Notes: generated by a model from the letters alone, not told the origin. A DNA stretch of 64,000 bases from DATBLE01 sp963808815 (GCA_963808815.1 CAWEGI010000015.1:372001-436000); one strand, 5' to 3'. Shown: positions 15,443 to 25,964, counted from the first letter of the stretch. Made by a program: numbers and translations.

Positions 15443-18400
15443 TCAGGCGATTCGTTCGATTCTCGAGGCGAACGCGGCCGACAGAGCCGTCGTCGGCGAG
15501 AACTCGGCCAGGCGGGCGCGGTAGGCGGCCGCTTCCTCGTCCCGGCCGCGCTCCCGCAGGAACTCCTCCAGCCGCGACATCACCCAGGTCTCGATCCCGC
15601 AGAAGCCGGTCTCCTCGACCATAGCCAGCGCCTCCCGGAGCAGCGCCTCCGCATCGGCGTCGCGGCCCTGGGCGGCGCGCACGAGCCCGAGCGTCATCGT
15701 CGTGGTCGCCCGCGAGCTGACGTCGTGCTCGCCGACCGTGCCCACCGCCTCCAGGGCGATCCGTTCGGCCTCGTCGAGGTGGTTCCGCCGGATCAGCACC
15801 TCCGCGAGCTGGCGCTGGCTCTCGCAGAGCGCGCCGCGGTCCTCGAGCGGCTTCAGCAGACGGATCGCCTCGCGCAGCAGCCGCTCGGCCTTCGCGTAGT
15901 CCTCCTGCTGCTCGGCAGCTCGGGCCAGCTCGTTCAGCGTGCGCCCGAGCATCCAGTGGCCGCCGACCTCGGAGAACAGGGCTCTTGCCTCCTCGAGCAG
16001 CCGTTCGCCCTCGACCGCCTCGCTGCGGTCGAGCTTGACCAGGCCCAGCGAGTGCAGTGCCTCCGCGCGCGCGACGATGCTGCCACTCTCGCCCGCAAGC
16101 GCGAGCCCCCTTGTCAGCAGCTCCTCGGCCTCGTCGAGGCGCTGCTGGTGGCGGTACGCCTGGGCCAGGTCGTTGAGCGCGTGAGCCTCGAGATCCTTGC
16201 GCTCGAGCCGGTGCGCGATCTCCAGCGCCTCCTCGGCCACGCGCTCCTGGGTGTCGAAGTCGCCGACCCACCAGGCGATGCGCGCGCGCACCTCGAGCGC
16301 CGTGAAGCGCCCGTCCGTGGGCAGGGCCTCGAGTGCTGCATCGATCAGCTCCGTCGCCTTCGGCAGGTTCGCCTCGCGCAGCAGGGCGACCTCGGCGAGC
16401 GCGGTCAACGACTTCCCCTCGATCGCGCTGTCGCCCGCCGAGCGCGCCTCGTCGAGCACGCGGCGCATCTCGACCGAGACCGCCGGCAGGTCGCTCAGGC
16501 GCCATGCCGCGCGCGCCGCGTGGTAGCGGCGTTCGAGCGTGGGCTCGAGCTCGACCGATCGGAGGAGCAGATTGCGGCCGGAGCGGTTCGACTCGCGGGC
16601 CAGCGCCCGTCGGCCCGCCTCTTCGAGCGCGGCCGCGGCCTCGGTGGCGAGCTCGGCCGGTGCGGCGCCGTCGAGCTCGGCGAGCAGCTGCGTCGCGTGA
16701 TCGAGGTGGTAGGCGCGGATCTCGAGCAGCTCGTCGCCCGCCCTCTCGCGGAGCCACTCGGCGAACCGCCGGTGCAGTTCGGCGCGCTCGACCTTGGTCA
16801 GCCCGGCGTACGCCACCTCGCGAATGAGCATGTGCTTGAAGCGGAAAGCCTTCTCGCCGATGATCGTCGAGCGCGGCTCCGCGAGAACGAAGTCCCGCAG
16901 CAGCAGGTCGTCCAGGAGCACGTCGACCTCCAGGTCGGGTGCGACGTAGGCGATCGCGCCGTGCCAGAAGATCCGGCCGATCACGGACGCGCGGTGCAGC
17001 AGGGCCTTCTCGGCCGTCGGAAGCTGGTCGATGCGCGCGGCGATCAGCGCCTGGAGTGTGTCGGGAATCCGGGACGGCAGATACCCGTCGCCGCTCTCCG
17101 CCAGCATCCGCATCGTCTCCTCGACGAACAGCGGGTTGCCCTCGGTCTTCTCGCGGAGCTCGCGCCGCGCCTCCGCGGTCAGCTTCGTGTCGGCGGAGAG
17201 CAGGTCGATCAGCTCCTCGGCCTCACCTTCGCGCAGCGGCTCGAGCTCGATCGCGGCGGCGCGCATGCGGCCTCCGCCCCACGACTGGCGGACGTCCAGC
17301 AGCTCGGGCCGAGCGAGGCAGATGAGCAGGAGCGGCGCCTCCCGCACCCAGGTGGCGAGATGCTCGATCAGCTCGAAGAGCGGCTCCTCCGCCCAGTGAA
17401 TGTCCTCGAAGACCAGGACGAGCGGCTGGACGTCGGCCAGCTGGTCGGCCCATTCCCGCGACGCCCAGGCGATCTCCTGCCCGCTGCGCTCGCTCTCGAC
17501 CGCCTCGAGCACGCCGGCGGCGAGCCCGAGCAGGTCGGCGACCGCCTCGTCCTCGCAGGAGTTGCGCAGCTTCTCCATTGCCTCCTTGACCGGGTCGTCG
17601 TCGGAGATGCCCGCCGCCGACTTGACCATTTCGGCCAGCGGCCAGTACGTGATGCCCTCGCCGTACGGCAGGCAGCGCCCGCCGAGGACGGTGGCCCCCT
17701 CGAGCGAGCTGACGAACTCCCGGGCCAGGCGGCTCTTCCCGACCCCCGGCTCGCCGTAGATGGTGACGAGGTGGGCGCGGCTGTCGCGGACGGCCCGGTC
17801 GAAGGTGTTCGAGAGCAGCTCGAGCTCGGCCGAACGGCCGATCAGCGGCGCAACCATCGCCGACAGCAGCGGCTGCGCGCGGTCGGCCGCGCAGATCACG
17901 CGCCAGGCGTCGATCGGCTCGGCGCGGCCCCTGACCTCGATCTGGCCCACGTGCTCGGTCTCGATCGGGCCGGAGGCGAGGCTGCGCGCGCCCGGGCCGA
18001 TCAGGATCTCGCCCGGGCCGGCAGCCTGCTGGAGGCGGGCGGCCAGGTTGACCGCCTCGCCGGTCGCGAACGTCGACTCCGTCGTGTCGACGACCACCTC
18101 GCCCGCCTCGATGCCGACGCGGGCCTGCAGCTCGAGCTCGCCGACCGCCTGGAGAATGCCCAGTCCGGCGCGAATCGCGCGCTCGGCATCGTCCTCGTGC
18201 GCCTGGGCCACGCCGAACGCCGCGAGGACGGCGTCGCCGGCGAACTTCTCCACGATCCCACCGTGGGTGGTCACGCAGTGCGTGACGTCGTCGAAGAACC
18301 GCGTCACGCGGCGGCGGACGATCTCGGGATCGGCGGCGCTGATCAGCTCGGTCGAGCCGACCAGGTCCACGAACAACACGGTTGCGAGCTTTCGCTCCAT
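15443..18400 (-). CDS. Class III adenylate cyclase fused to AAA ATPase and TPR repeats
   Basis: 985 residues. N-terminal class III nucleotide cyclase domain: metal aspartates in LFVDLVGST and FAGDAVLAAF, and the transition-state pair in AVNLAARL. Then an LuxR/MalT-type ATPase with Walker A YGEPGVGKSRLAREF and Walker B VLVFEDIHWAEEPLF, then about 400 residues of TPR-like helices. Such proteins sense an input through the TPR/ATPase part and may make cAMP. All catalytic residues appear present. Start at ATG 18400; the open frame extends further upstream but lies over the divergent mutase gene. The two genes share about 45 bp. Confidence 0.88.
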   Translation of the reverse strand: MERKLATVLFVDLVGSTELISAADPEIVRRRVTRFFDDVTHCVTTHGGIVEKFAGDAVLAAFGVAQAHEDDAERAIRAGLGILQAVGELELQARVGIEAGEVVVDTTESTFATGEAVNLAARLQQAAGPGEILIGPGARSLASGPIETEHVGQIEVRGRAEPIDAWRVICAADRAQPLLSAMVAPLIGRSAELELLSNTFDRAVRDSRAHLVTIYGEPGVGKSRLAREFVSSLEGATVLGGRCLPYGEGITYWPLAEMVKSAAGISDDDPVKEAMEKLRNSCEDEAVADLLGLAAGVLEAVESERSGQEIAWASREWADQLADVQPLVLVFEDIHWAEEPLFELIEHLATWVREAPLLLICLARPELLDVRQSWGGGRMRAAAIELEPLREGEAEELIDLLSADTKLTAEARRELREKTEGNPLFVEETMRMLAESGDGYLPSRIPDTLQALIAARIDQLPTAEKALLHRASVIGRIFWHGAIAYVAPDLEVDVLLDDLLLRDFVLAEPRSTIIGEKAFRFKHMLIREVAYAGLTKVERAELHRRFAEWLRERAGDELLEIRAYHLDHATQLLAELDGAAPAELATEAAAALEEAGRRALARESNRSGRNLLLRSVELEPTLERRYHAARAAWRLSDLPAVSVEMRRVLDEARSAGDSAIEGKSLTALAEVALLREANLPKATELIDAALEALPTDGRFTALEVRARIAWWVGDFDTQERVAEEALEIAHRLERKDLEAHALNDLAQAYRHQQRLDEAEELLTRGLALAGESGSIVARAEALHSLGLVKLDRSEAVEGERLLEEARALFSEVGGHWMLGRTLNELARAAEQQEDYAKAERLLREAIRLLKPLEDRGALCESQRQLAEVLIRRNHLDEAERIALEAVGTVGEHDVSSRATTTMTLGLVRAAQGRDADAEALLREALAMVEETGFCGIETWVMSRLEEFLRERGRDEEAAAYRARLAEFSPTTALSAAFASRIERIA

Positions 18401-18445
18401 ACCTGAATTGTAAGAACGAACGCACCCCCGGATAGCATCCCGACC

Positions 18446-19808
18446 GTGCTCGACCCCAAGGTCTTCAAGGCATACGACGTTCGGGGGATCTATCGCGCGG
18501 AACTCGACGAGGAGGGGGCGAGGGCGATCGGCCGCGCGTACGTGGAACAGTTCTCGCCACGGCGGATCGCCGTCGGCCGGGACATGCGGCTGTCCTCGCC
18601 GACGATGGCGGCCGCGCTGATCGAAGGCGCCGCGGCGGCGGGCGCGGAGGTGCTGGACATCGGCCTGGTCGGCACCGAGATGGTGTACTTCGCGGTCGGC
18701 GAGCTCGGCCTCGACGGCGGCGTGATGGTCACCGCCTCGCACAACCCGAAGAACTACACCGGGATGAAGATCGTCCGGGCGGGGGCGTTGCCGGTCGGTG
18801 GCGACTCGGGACTCCTGGACGTCCGCGACCGCGCTGTCGCCGAGGCCGGGTCTGACCCCCCTGGGTCAGACCCCTCTCGCCGACCCGGAGCGGTTCGGAG
18901 CCACGATGTCTGGCCGGCGTTCGTCGAGCGCGTCCTGTCGTTCATCGAGCCGGACGCGCTCCGCCCGCTCAAGGTCGTGATCGATGCCGCGAACGGCATG
19001 GCAGGCGCGATGCTCCCCCCGGTGCTCGAGCAACTGCCGATCGAGCCGGTGGCGTGCTTCTTCGAGCCCGACGGGAGCTTTCCCAGCCACGAGCCGAATC
19101 CGCTGCTGCCCGAGAACCGCGAGTTCATCGTGCGCAAGACGCTCGAGGAGAGGCGCCGACCTCGGCGTTGCCTTCGACGGCGACGCCGACCGCTGCTTCT
19201 TCGTCGACGACACCGGCGAGTTCGTCCCCGGCGACTTCGCCACCGCGCTGTTCGCACAGGGTGTCCTGGAGAAGGAGCCCGGTGCAACGGTGATCTACGA
19301 CGTGCGGGCGAGCTGGGCCGTGCCGGAGACGATCGAGCGTGCCGGCGGCACAGCGGTCGTCAACCGCGTCGGGCACGCGTTCATCAAGGAGCGGATGCGC
19401 GAGGTCGGCGCCGCCTTCGCGGGCGAGGTCTCGGGGCACTACTACTTCCGCGAGTTCTCGCAGGCCGACACCGGCGTCGTCCCGTTCCTGATCATGCTGG
19501 AGCGCATCTCGAAGGGCGGAACGAAGCTGTCCGAGCTCCTTCGCCCGTTCCGGGAGCGCTACTTCATCACCGGCGAGCTGAACACGCCGGTCGCCGACGT
19601 GCCGGCCAAACTCGCGGAGCTCGAGCAGCGCTTCGGGCCCGAGGGCGCGGTGTCGCATCTGGACGGGCTCTCGGTCGAGGCAGCCGACTGGCACTTCAAC
19701 GTGCGCCCCTCGAACACGGAGCCGCTTCTCCGCCTGAACCTCGAGGCACGCTCGCAGGAGCTGATGGAGCGCAAGCGGGACGAGGTGCTCGCCGCCATCC
19801 TTGCCTAG
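18446..19808 (+). CDS. manB: Phosphomannomutase/phosphoglucomutase, with one frameshift
   Basis: Alpha-D-phosphohexomutase that moves phosphate between C1 and C6 of hexoses. GTG 18446. The phosphoserine loop is VMVTASHNPKNYTGMKI; the metal loop FDGDADRCFF and the C-terminal RPSNTEPLLRLNLEA phosphate-binding loop are present. One extra base near 19152 (in GAGGAGAGGCGCC) breaks the frame: the first frame dissolves into arginine-rich noise while the second continues GADLGVAFDGDADR to the TAG at 19806. Corrected length about 453 residues, normal. A palindromic element at 18848 is contained in frame. Confidence 0.87.
18848..18873. repeat. Palindromic element inside the phosphohexomutase gene
   Basis: 11-bp stem GGGTCTGACCC/GGGTCAGACCC around a CCCT loop. 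It lies inside the coding region and is read in frame as GSDPPGSDPSRR, between DVRDRAVAEA and the continuation HDVWPAFVERV. It falls in a surface-loop region, where an added peptide could be tolerated. Confidence 0.65.
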
Positions 19809-20262
19809 GCCACCGTTCAAGTTCAGCGCGACCACCCGGGTGGGCTTCTCCGACACCGACGCCCAGGGCGTCGTCTACTACGGCCGCTACATGCCCTACT
19901 TCGACCTGGCGCGGGTCGAGTACCACCGCAGCCTCGACATGCTGCGTGCCGAGCCCCAGGAGCGCGAGTTCGTGATGCGGGCGATGCACGTCGAGTACCA
20001 CCAACCGGCCCGCTTCGACGACCTGATCGAGGTCGACGTGCGGATCAGCCGGATCGGGACGACCAGCGTCAGCTACGAGTTCGCCGCCTACCTCGAGGGC
20101 GAGACGCTCGCGGTGACCGCATCGCAGACGGCCGTCCTGGTCGACCTCTCCGACCGGAAGCCCTCGCCGGTTCCAGACTGGTGGCGCGAGCGAATCCGCG
20201 CATTCGAGGGCGACTACCTGGAGGAGGAGGCCGGGCGCTCGTCCGTACCGCCGTCCGGATGA
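19801..20262 (+). CDS. 4HBT-family acyl-CoA thioesterase
   Basis: 153 residues from TTG 19801, overlapping the mutase stop by eight bases. Hot-dog fold with the 4-hydroxybenzoyl-CoA thioesterase signature FSDTDAQGVVYYGRYMPYFD (active-site aspartate in TDAQG) and HVEYHQPARFDDLIEV. Hydrolyses acyl-CoA esters; substrate unknown. Slightly longer C-terminus than typical YbgC proteins. Confidence 0.88.
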   Translation: MPRPPFKFSATTRVGFSDTDAQGVVYYGRYMPYFDLARVEYHRSLDMLRAEPQEREFVMRAMHVEYHQPARFDDLIEVDVRISRIGTTSVSYEFAAYLEGETLAVTASQTAVLVDLSDRKPSPVPDWWRERIRAFEGDYLEEEAGRSSVPPSG

Positions 20263-20351
20263 GCGCCGCCGGCTCTCCCTGACCGGAACAACCCCCTACC
20301 TGCGTTCTAGGTGAGGCGACCCCCGCCCGGAATCCCCCGAATGAGGGAGGT

Positions 20352-22560
20352 CTAGTTCGGGGTGACCCGGTAGGCGTCGAACACGCCCTCGACGTTCCGC
20401 AGGGCGGTCAGGAGCGCGCGCAGGGAGCCCACGTCGCCGATCTCAGCGGTGTACCAGTTCTTGGCGAGCTGATCCTGGACGCCGCCGCCGTAGGCGACGA
20501 TGTTCGCGCCGTGCTCGGAGAACGTGCGGGCCACGTCCTCGAGCAGGCGGGCGCGGTCCCAGGCGTCGACTGCGATCTGGACACGGAAGCTCTGCGACGA
20601 GCCGCCGTCCCATTCGACGGGCGTGAAGCGCTCGGCGTTCTTCCGCAGTGCCCGCACGTTCGGGCAGTCCTCGCGGTGGATCGTGATGCCCCTTCCGAGC
20701 GAGATGTAGCCGACCACCGGGTCACCGGGAACCGGGGTGCAGCACTTCGCCAATCGGACGAGGACGTCCTCGACGCCGGAGACGTTGATGCCGTAGGTCT
20801 GGCTGGCGGCGGTGTCCTTCGCCTTGGGCGGCTTCAGCATGACCGCCTCTTCCTCGACGACCTGTTCGGTCTTCAGGCGCTGGATCACCTTGTTGACGAT
20901 CAACGATGCCTGGAGCTTCCCCGAGCCCAGGGCGACGTAGAAGTCCTCTGCCTTCTTGAAGCCCGTCTCGCGGATCACCTGCGCGAGCACCGCCGAGCCG
21001 GCGATCTTGCGGTAGGGCAGGTTCTGCTTCTTCAGCGCCTGCTCGAGCGTCTCGCGGCCCTTGGCCTCCGCGTCGGCGCGGGTCTCGCGCGAGAACCACT
21101 GGCGGATCTTGTTGCGTGCGCGCGAGGACGCGGCGACCGACATCCAGTCGCGCGACGGCCCGCGGCCCGACTTCGAGGTCATGATCTCGACGATGTCGCC
21201 GCTCTTCAGGCGGTAGTGGAGCGGCACGATCCGGCCGTTCGCCTTGGCACCGACGGTGCGGTGGCCGACGTCGGTGTGCACGGAGTAGGCGAAGTCGATC
21301 GGGGTCGAACCGGCCGGGAGCGTCTTCACCTCGCCCTTCGGCGTGAAGACGTACACCTCGTCGTCGAAGAGGTCGGTGCGCAGGGTCTTGATGAACTCGC
21401 GCGGGTCGGTCTCGTCCTGCTGCCAGTCCATCACCTGCTTCATCCATGCCGTCCAGTCGTCGTCGCCCTTGCGCCCCTTGCCCCCGCGCTTGTACGTCCA
21501 GTGGGCCGCGATCCCGAGCTCGGCCGTCTCGTGCATGTCGAGGGTCCGCACCTGGATCTCGAGCGGGCGGCCCTGGGGGCCGATCACGGTCGTGTGCAGC
21601 GCCCGGTAGCGGTTGAGCTTGGGCATGGCGACGTAGTCCTTGAACCGGCCCGGCATGGGCTTCCAGAGCGAGTGGATCAGGCCGAGGGCGCCGTAACAGT
21701 CGCGCGTCCCCTCCTCCCCGGTCCGCTCCGACCAGCACGCGCATCGCGGTCAGGTCGTAGATCTCGTTGAACTCGCGACCCTTCTTCACCATCTTGTCGT
21801 AGATGGAGTAGAAGTGCTTCGCGCGGCCCGAGATCTGCGCCGGAATTCCCGCCTTGTCGAGCTCGCGCTGGAGAATCATGCTCGCCTCGCGGACGTGCTC
21901 CTCGCGGTCGGCGCGCCGCTCGGCGACCATCGTCTTGATCTCGGCGTACTTGCGCGGATGCAGCGTTTCGAAGGAGAGATCCTCGAGCTCCCACTTGAGG
22001 GTGTGGATACCGAGCCGGTGCGCAAGCGGCGCGTAGATCTCGAGCGCCTCGCGCGCCTTCTGCACCTGCTTCTGCTTGCCCAGGTACTCGATCGTGCGCA
22101 AGTTGTGGAGGCGGTCGGCGAGCTTGATCAGGATCACGCGGACGTCCTTCGCCATCGCCACGATCAGCTTGCGGTAGTTCTCCGCCTCCGCGTGCTCGCG
22201 GCTCTGGAACTGGATCCTCGTCAGCTTGGTGACGCCGTCGACCAACTCTGCGATCTCGTCGCCGAACTCGTCATTGACCGCTTTCAGGTCCTGGTCCGTG
22301 TCCTCGACGACGTCGTGAAGCAGCGCTGCGGCGATCGTCTGCTCGTCGAGCCGGAGCTCGGCAAGGATCTTCGCGACCCCGAACGGGTGGTTGATGAACT
22401 CCTCACCGGAGCGGCGCTGCTGCCCCTCGTGCGCGCTCGCCGCAAACGAGAACGCCCGCGTAAGCAGGTCGCGGTCGAGCTCCGGCTTGTACTGCTCGAC
22501 CGCCTCGATGAGCTCTTCGACGAGCTCCTGATGTCGATCCGAGACCTCGAGTACGGCCAT
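20352..22560 (-). CDS. rel: Bifunctional (p)ppGpp synthetase/hydrolase Rel, with one frameshift
   Basis: Stringent-response enzyme. In order: HD hydrolase domain (HPFGVAKILAE, LLHDVVEDT, KLADRLHNLRT, so hydrolase residues are kept), synthetase domain (HFYSIYDKM, DLTAMRVLV, MPKLNRYRALHTTVIG), TGS domain (VYVFTPKGEVKTLPAG), a Cys/His segment (LAKCCTPVPGD) and C-terminal ACT. Near 21735 an extra G (in GTCGGAGCGG) breaks the frame; removing it gives VERTGEEGTRDCYGALGLIHSLW and restores a protein of about 735 residues. As an important regulator it is more likely intact in the organism. ATG 22560 or GTG 22566 may start it. Confidence 0.9.
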
Positions 22561-22738
22561 GGTCACATTGTACTTCGGGCGTTCACGCTCAAAACCTCAC
22601 GCTTTCGGGTGTTATTCCGAAGGAAGCGCGGTACGCACGCCGAAGGATGCTGGACGTGCGCAGACGCCATTTCATCGAGCGGAAACGGGCAGAGCTGCTC
22701 GTCCGCGTCTTCGAGTTGCTGCTCGTCCGTCCGTAGCC

Positions 22739-24619
22739 CTAGGCCGCCCGGGCGAGCTCCGGCGGCGCTTCGAGCAGCGCGCGAAAGGCTTTTGATTCGA
22801 GCAGGCTCCGCCAGGCTGCCGAGCCGCCGGTCGTCAGACCGACCTCTCCGAACACCTCCTCGGCCTCCGGGCTCAGCGAGCCGGAGCGCCACTCGGCGGC
22901 GAACCGCTCGCGCAGCTCGAAGTAACGGTCGGGCGTCTCGAAGATGCGGCGGACGACCAGCTGCGGCGAGGTCGTCCCGTTCCAGCTGTTCTCCTGGAGC
23001 CGGAACGCCACGTCGTAGGCGCCGACACGACGGAAACGGTCGAGCTGCGGCCCCAGGCCGAAAGCGATCGCGCTGCCTGCCGGGCGGCCGCGGTCGCGCA
23101 CGCGGAAACGGAGATGTTTGCCCTCCCCCACGGTCGCGAGGTCGGTGAGCTCGCACGCGGCGACCAGCAGGTTGACGCCGGGATTGCCGAGACCGAAGGG
23201 GGCGAGCCGGCCGAGGTCGGCGCAGAGGCCGAGCGTCAGGGCCGAGCCCGGAACGATCGCGTCGACCGCGGTGACCGGGCGCAGCTCGTCGTCGTCGAGG
23301 CACGCGTCCGCGTAGACGGCGAAGGCGTCCGCGAGCTCGTCGACCGACTCCGGCCGGATCGACAGGCCCGCGGCGGCGCGGTGGCCTCCGAAGCGCTCGA
23401 GGTGCTGGGCGCAGGCGGCGAGGCCGGCGTGGAGGTCGAACGCCGGAATCGAGCGGCCGCTGCCCTTCCAGAGGTCTCCGTCGGTACCCGCGATCAGGAC
23501 GACGGGCCGGTGGTAACGCTCGGCCAGCCGGGAGGCGACTATCCCGATCACTCCTTCGTGCCAGCTCTCGTCGGCAACGACGTAGCCGCGCCGGCGGCGC
23601 CGTATCTCGGGCCACGCGTCGATGACGGCCGAGGCCTCCCGGAGGATCCGCTCCTCGACCGCCTGGCGCTCGCGGTTCAGCTCCTCCAGCTCCGTCGCGA
23701 TCCGGTCTGCAGTCTCCTCGTCGCCGGTCAGCAACAGCTCGAGCGCCGCCGTCGGCCTGCCCAGGCGGCCGGCGGCGTTTATCCGCGGCGCGAGTCTGAA
23801 GCCGACGGCGCCCTCGTCGAGGACGGCCGGGTCGACGCGGGCTGCCCGCATCAGGGCCTTCAGGCCCGGCCTGGTCGTCGTCGCGAGCCGACGCAGGCCG
23901 GCGATCGCCAGCGCGCGGTTCTCGTCGACGAGCGGAACGACGTCGGCGATCGTCGCCAGAGCGACGAGGTCGAGGTGGCGGACGAGCCGCTCGTCACCCG
24001 GCCGGAGCAGCGCCTCGGCGAGCTTGTAGACGACCCCCGTGCCGCAAAGCTCGGGGAACGGGTACGCCGAGGGCTTGGTCGCGACGACGGGGCAATCGGG
24101 GATCGTGTCGCCCGGGCGATGATGGTCGGTGACGATCACCTCGAGCCCCACAGCCTTGGCAGCCGCGATCTCGTCGACGGCGGTGATTCCGCAGTCGACG
24201 GTCAGAACGAGCCCACACCCTTCCCCGGCCAGACGCGTGAGCGTCTCGCCGGCCAATCCGTAGCCCTCCTCGAAGCGGCTGGGCAGGTGCCAGTCGACGT
24301 CGGCGCCGAGCTCGCGGAGCACGAGGACCGCGAGGGTCGTCGCGCAGATGCCGTCGACGTCGTAGTCGCCGTGGACACAGATCTTCGTGCCGCCCTCGAC
24401 CGCGGCACGAATCCGGTCGCAGGCTTCCTGCATGTCGCCGAGGGCAAACGGGTCGTGTCCCGGCAGCTCGCCGCCCAGGAACGACGCCGCCCGTTCGGGC
24501 TCGGCGTATCCGCGGCGAACGAGCACGCTCGCGGTCGTGTCGCTCAGGTCGAGAGCTGCGGCGAGCGATGCCACCTGCTGCGGATCGCACGCTTTGATCG
24601 TCCACGTCCCCTCGACCAT
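22739..24619 (-). CDS. recJ: Single-strand DNA 5'-3' exonuclease RecJ
   Basis: 626 residues, full length. DHH phosphoesterase core: CVHGDYDVDGICATTL (motif I), VLTVDCGITAVDE, VIVTDHHRPG (DHH motif III), and the DHHA1 glycine motif ERFGGHRAAAGLSI. Works in recombination and mismatch repair. Its first 74 codons fall inside the left arm of the inverted repeat; the mirror copy of those codons at 46099 is joined to agmatinase instead. Confidence 0.93.
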   Translation of the reverse strand: MVEGTWTIKACDPQQVASLAAALDLSDTTASVLVRRGYAEPERAASFLGGELPGHDPFALGDMQEACDRIRAAVEGGTKICVHGDYDVDGICATTLAVLVLRELGADVDWHLPSRFEEGYGLAGETLTRLAGEGCGLVLTVDCGITAVDEIAAAKAVGLEVIVTDHHRPGDTIPDCPVVATKPSAYPFPELCGTGVVYKLAEALLRPGDERLVRHLDLVALATIADVVPLVDENRALAIAGLRRLATTTRPGLKALMRAARVDPAVLDEGAVGFRLAPRINAAGRLGRPTAALELLLTGDEETADRIATELEELNRERQAVEERILREASAVIDAWPEIRRRRRGYVVADESWHEGVIGIVASRLAERYHRPVVLIAGTDGDLWKGSGRSIPAFDLHAGLAACAQHLERFGGHRAAAGLSIRPESVDELADAFAVYADACLDDDELRPVTAVDAIVPGSALTLGLCADLGRLAPFGLGNPGVNLLVAACELTDLATVGEGKHLRFRVRDRGRPAGSAIAFGLGPQLDRFRRVGAYDVAFRLQENSWNGTTSPQLVVRRIFETPDRYFELRERFAAEWRSGSLSPEAEEVFGEVGLTTGGSAAWRSLLESKAFRALLEAPPELARAA

Positions 24620-24665
24620 GGACAGTCGAAGGTACGCACACGATCGGACAACACCGGAAGCCTGA

Positions 24666-24869
24666 TCAGGCGCCGCCGCGCCTACCCCGGAACGTGTCCA
24701 CCAGGATCCGCGTCCAGAGCACGAGGAGGAAGCCTGCGGCGCCGACGACCAGGACGATCACCGGAGACAGGATCACTGCCTTCCCGAACGACCAGTCGAG
24801 CAGGAGCGCAGTGATCGCGGCCAGGGCGAGACAGGCGGCTAACGCGATGACGACGGCGCTCATACGCAT
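24666..24869 (-). CDS. Small two-helix membrane protein
   Basis: 67 residues, two hydrophobic segments (SAVVIALAACLALAAITALL and AVILSPVIVLVVGAAGFLLV) joined by a short loop, ending in a basic RGRRGGA tail. Unknown family. 46 bases upstream of recJ on the same strand and divergent from 24916. The mirror copy at 45850 has lost one base and runs on past this stop. Confidence 0.6.
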   Translation of the reverse strand: MRMSAVVIALAACLALAAITALLLDWSFGKAVILSPVIVLVVGAAGFLLVLWTRILVDTFRGRRGGA

Positions 24870-24915
24870 CCTGAGGCCAGTCTAGGCGGCGGAAGGTGGT
24901 TGGTATCCTGGCTCG

Positions 24916-25392
24916 GTGGAGAGCGGCCCGCGGCCCGTCGGCGACGCCAATTACAGCTCCGGCGACGACTATGTCGTCGAATTCCTCGGATACCGCTTCA
25001 GCTTCAACGGCGCCGACTTCGAGCAGCGCGTGACTGGTGCCGCGGTCAAGCTCGGCCTCGTCGAGGCGAACGAGCTGGACGAGGACGAGACCGCCGACCT
25101 GGTCGAGCTCGCCGCCGAGGGCCGCATCGAGGAGCCCCGCAGCGAGTTCGGGCGCTACCTCGTCCGTCACTGGGAGCGCATCTCGCTGGTCGGCGGCGAG
25201 TCGCTCGTCTACTGGCTGCGCAAGCTGATTTTCCGCGGCGCGTGGCTCGACCATCGCGTCAAGGAGGGCCTGCTGGAGGTGGTCTGGGACGACGAGAACT
25301 CCGAGTTCGCGTACCGCGACCCCCGCGGCTCGCGCGCGCTTCTCGAGCTCGCACCGGTGCCCAGCTGGCACGAATTGCAGTACAGACCCTGA
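24916..25392 (+). CDS. Conserved hypothetical protein
   Basis: 158 residues from GTG 24916. Soluble, acidic and aromatic-rich (DYVVEFLGYRFSFNGADFE, EFGRYLVRHWERISLVGGE, DENSEFAYRDPRGSRALLEL). No named family recognised. Followed by a strong hairpin at 25399. The mirror copy (45327-45803) encodes the same protein, so it is under constraint or the arms are very recent. Confidence 0.6.
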   Translation: MESGPRPVGDANYSSGDDYVVEFLGYRFSFNGADFEQRVTGAAVKLGLVEANELDEDETADLVELAAEGRIEEPRSEFGRYLVRHWERISLVGGESLVYWLRKLIFRGAWLDHRVKEGLLEVVWDDENSEFAYRDPRGSRALLELAPVPSWHELQYRP

Positions 25393-25398
25393 AGTCCA

Positions 25399-25443
25399 AC
25401 CCTGAAAGTCCGCCCGCTCCGCGGGCATGACGACTTTCAGGGT
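25399..25443. terminator. Hairpin after the 24916 gene
   Basis: 12-bp stem ACCCTGAAAGTC/GACTTTCAGGGT closing over an inner GC-rich stem-loop. Mirror copy at 45276-45320. Confidence 0.7.
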
Positions 25444-25509
25444 GAAGAACCTGCGGGCTTCCGACGGCCTCACGAGCCGCGCCCGCCAGGTCGGTCGCGG
25501 CGGCGAACG

Positions 25510-25827
25510 TTACGAGGCGTGAACCGAAAAGCCGAGCTGCGTCCGCTCGTCTGCGGCCTTGCTCAGCTCGATCCGCTTGATCGACCCGATCGGGACGATC
25601 ACCTCGCCCGGCATCTCGTCGCCCACATGTGGACGAATCGTCACGAAGCCGTACCCCGGCTCGGCAGCCAGCGACTCGACCGCATAGCGGACACCGTCGG
25701 CCAGCTCGACCTCGACATGCGCCTGCTCGACGCCGTTCTCCTTGGCGTACTGCTCGATGCGCCGGTGGATCCGGTCAACGAGATCGTCGAGCGGCCCTGC
25801 GAACCCGGGAACCCAAAGGTCGGGCAT
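25510..25827 (-). CDS. Hypothetical protein downstream of ruvB
   Basis: 105 residues. N-terminal amphipathic helix (LDDLVDRIHRRIEQYAKENG) followed by a beta-rich part (VEVELADGVRYAVESLAAEPGYGF, GEVIVPIGSIKRIELSKA). I do not recognise it. Same strand as ruvB, 171 bases away and separated from it by a hairpin, so likely its own transcript. Identical in both arms. Confidence 0.55.
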   Translation of the reverse strand: MPDLWVPGFAGPLDDLVDRIHRRIEQYAKENGVEQAHVEVELADGVRYAVESLAAEPGYGFVTIRPHVGDEMPGEVIVPIGSIKRIELSKAADERTQLGFSVHAS

Positions 25828-25935
25828 CGTCGAAGGCTACCGGGCCAGAACCGGCCGTTTCGCCGCCGCGACCGACATGGCGGGCGCGGCATCGAACCGC
25901 CTGCCGAGAGTGCGTTGTCTTTGGGGAAGGGGGCT

Positions 25936-25964
25936 CACGGGGGAAACCGGCTGTTTCCCCCGTG
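25936..25964. terminator. Hairpin after ruvB, GGGGGAAAC type
   Basis: 12-bp stem CACGGGGGAAAC/GTTTCCCCCGTG with a six-base loop, 35 bases beyond the ruvB stop. Same family as 9416 and 15415. Mirror at 44755-44783. Confidence 0.65.

Noticed and set aside
15293..18406. 1037-codon plus-strand frame
   Set aside because: Antisense of the adenylate cyclase/ATPase gene, whose domains are unmistakable on the minus strand.
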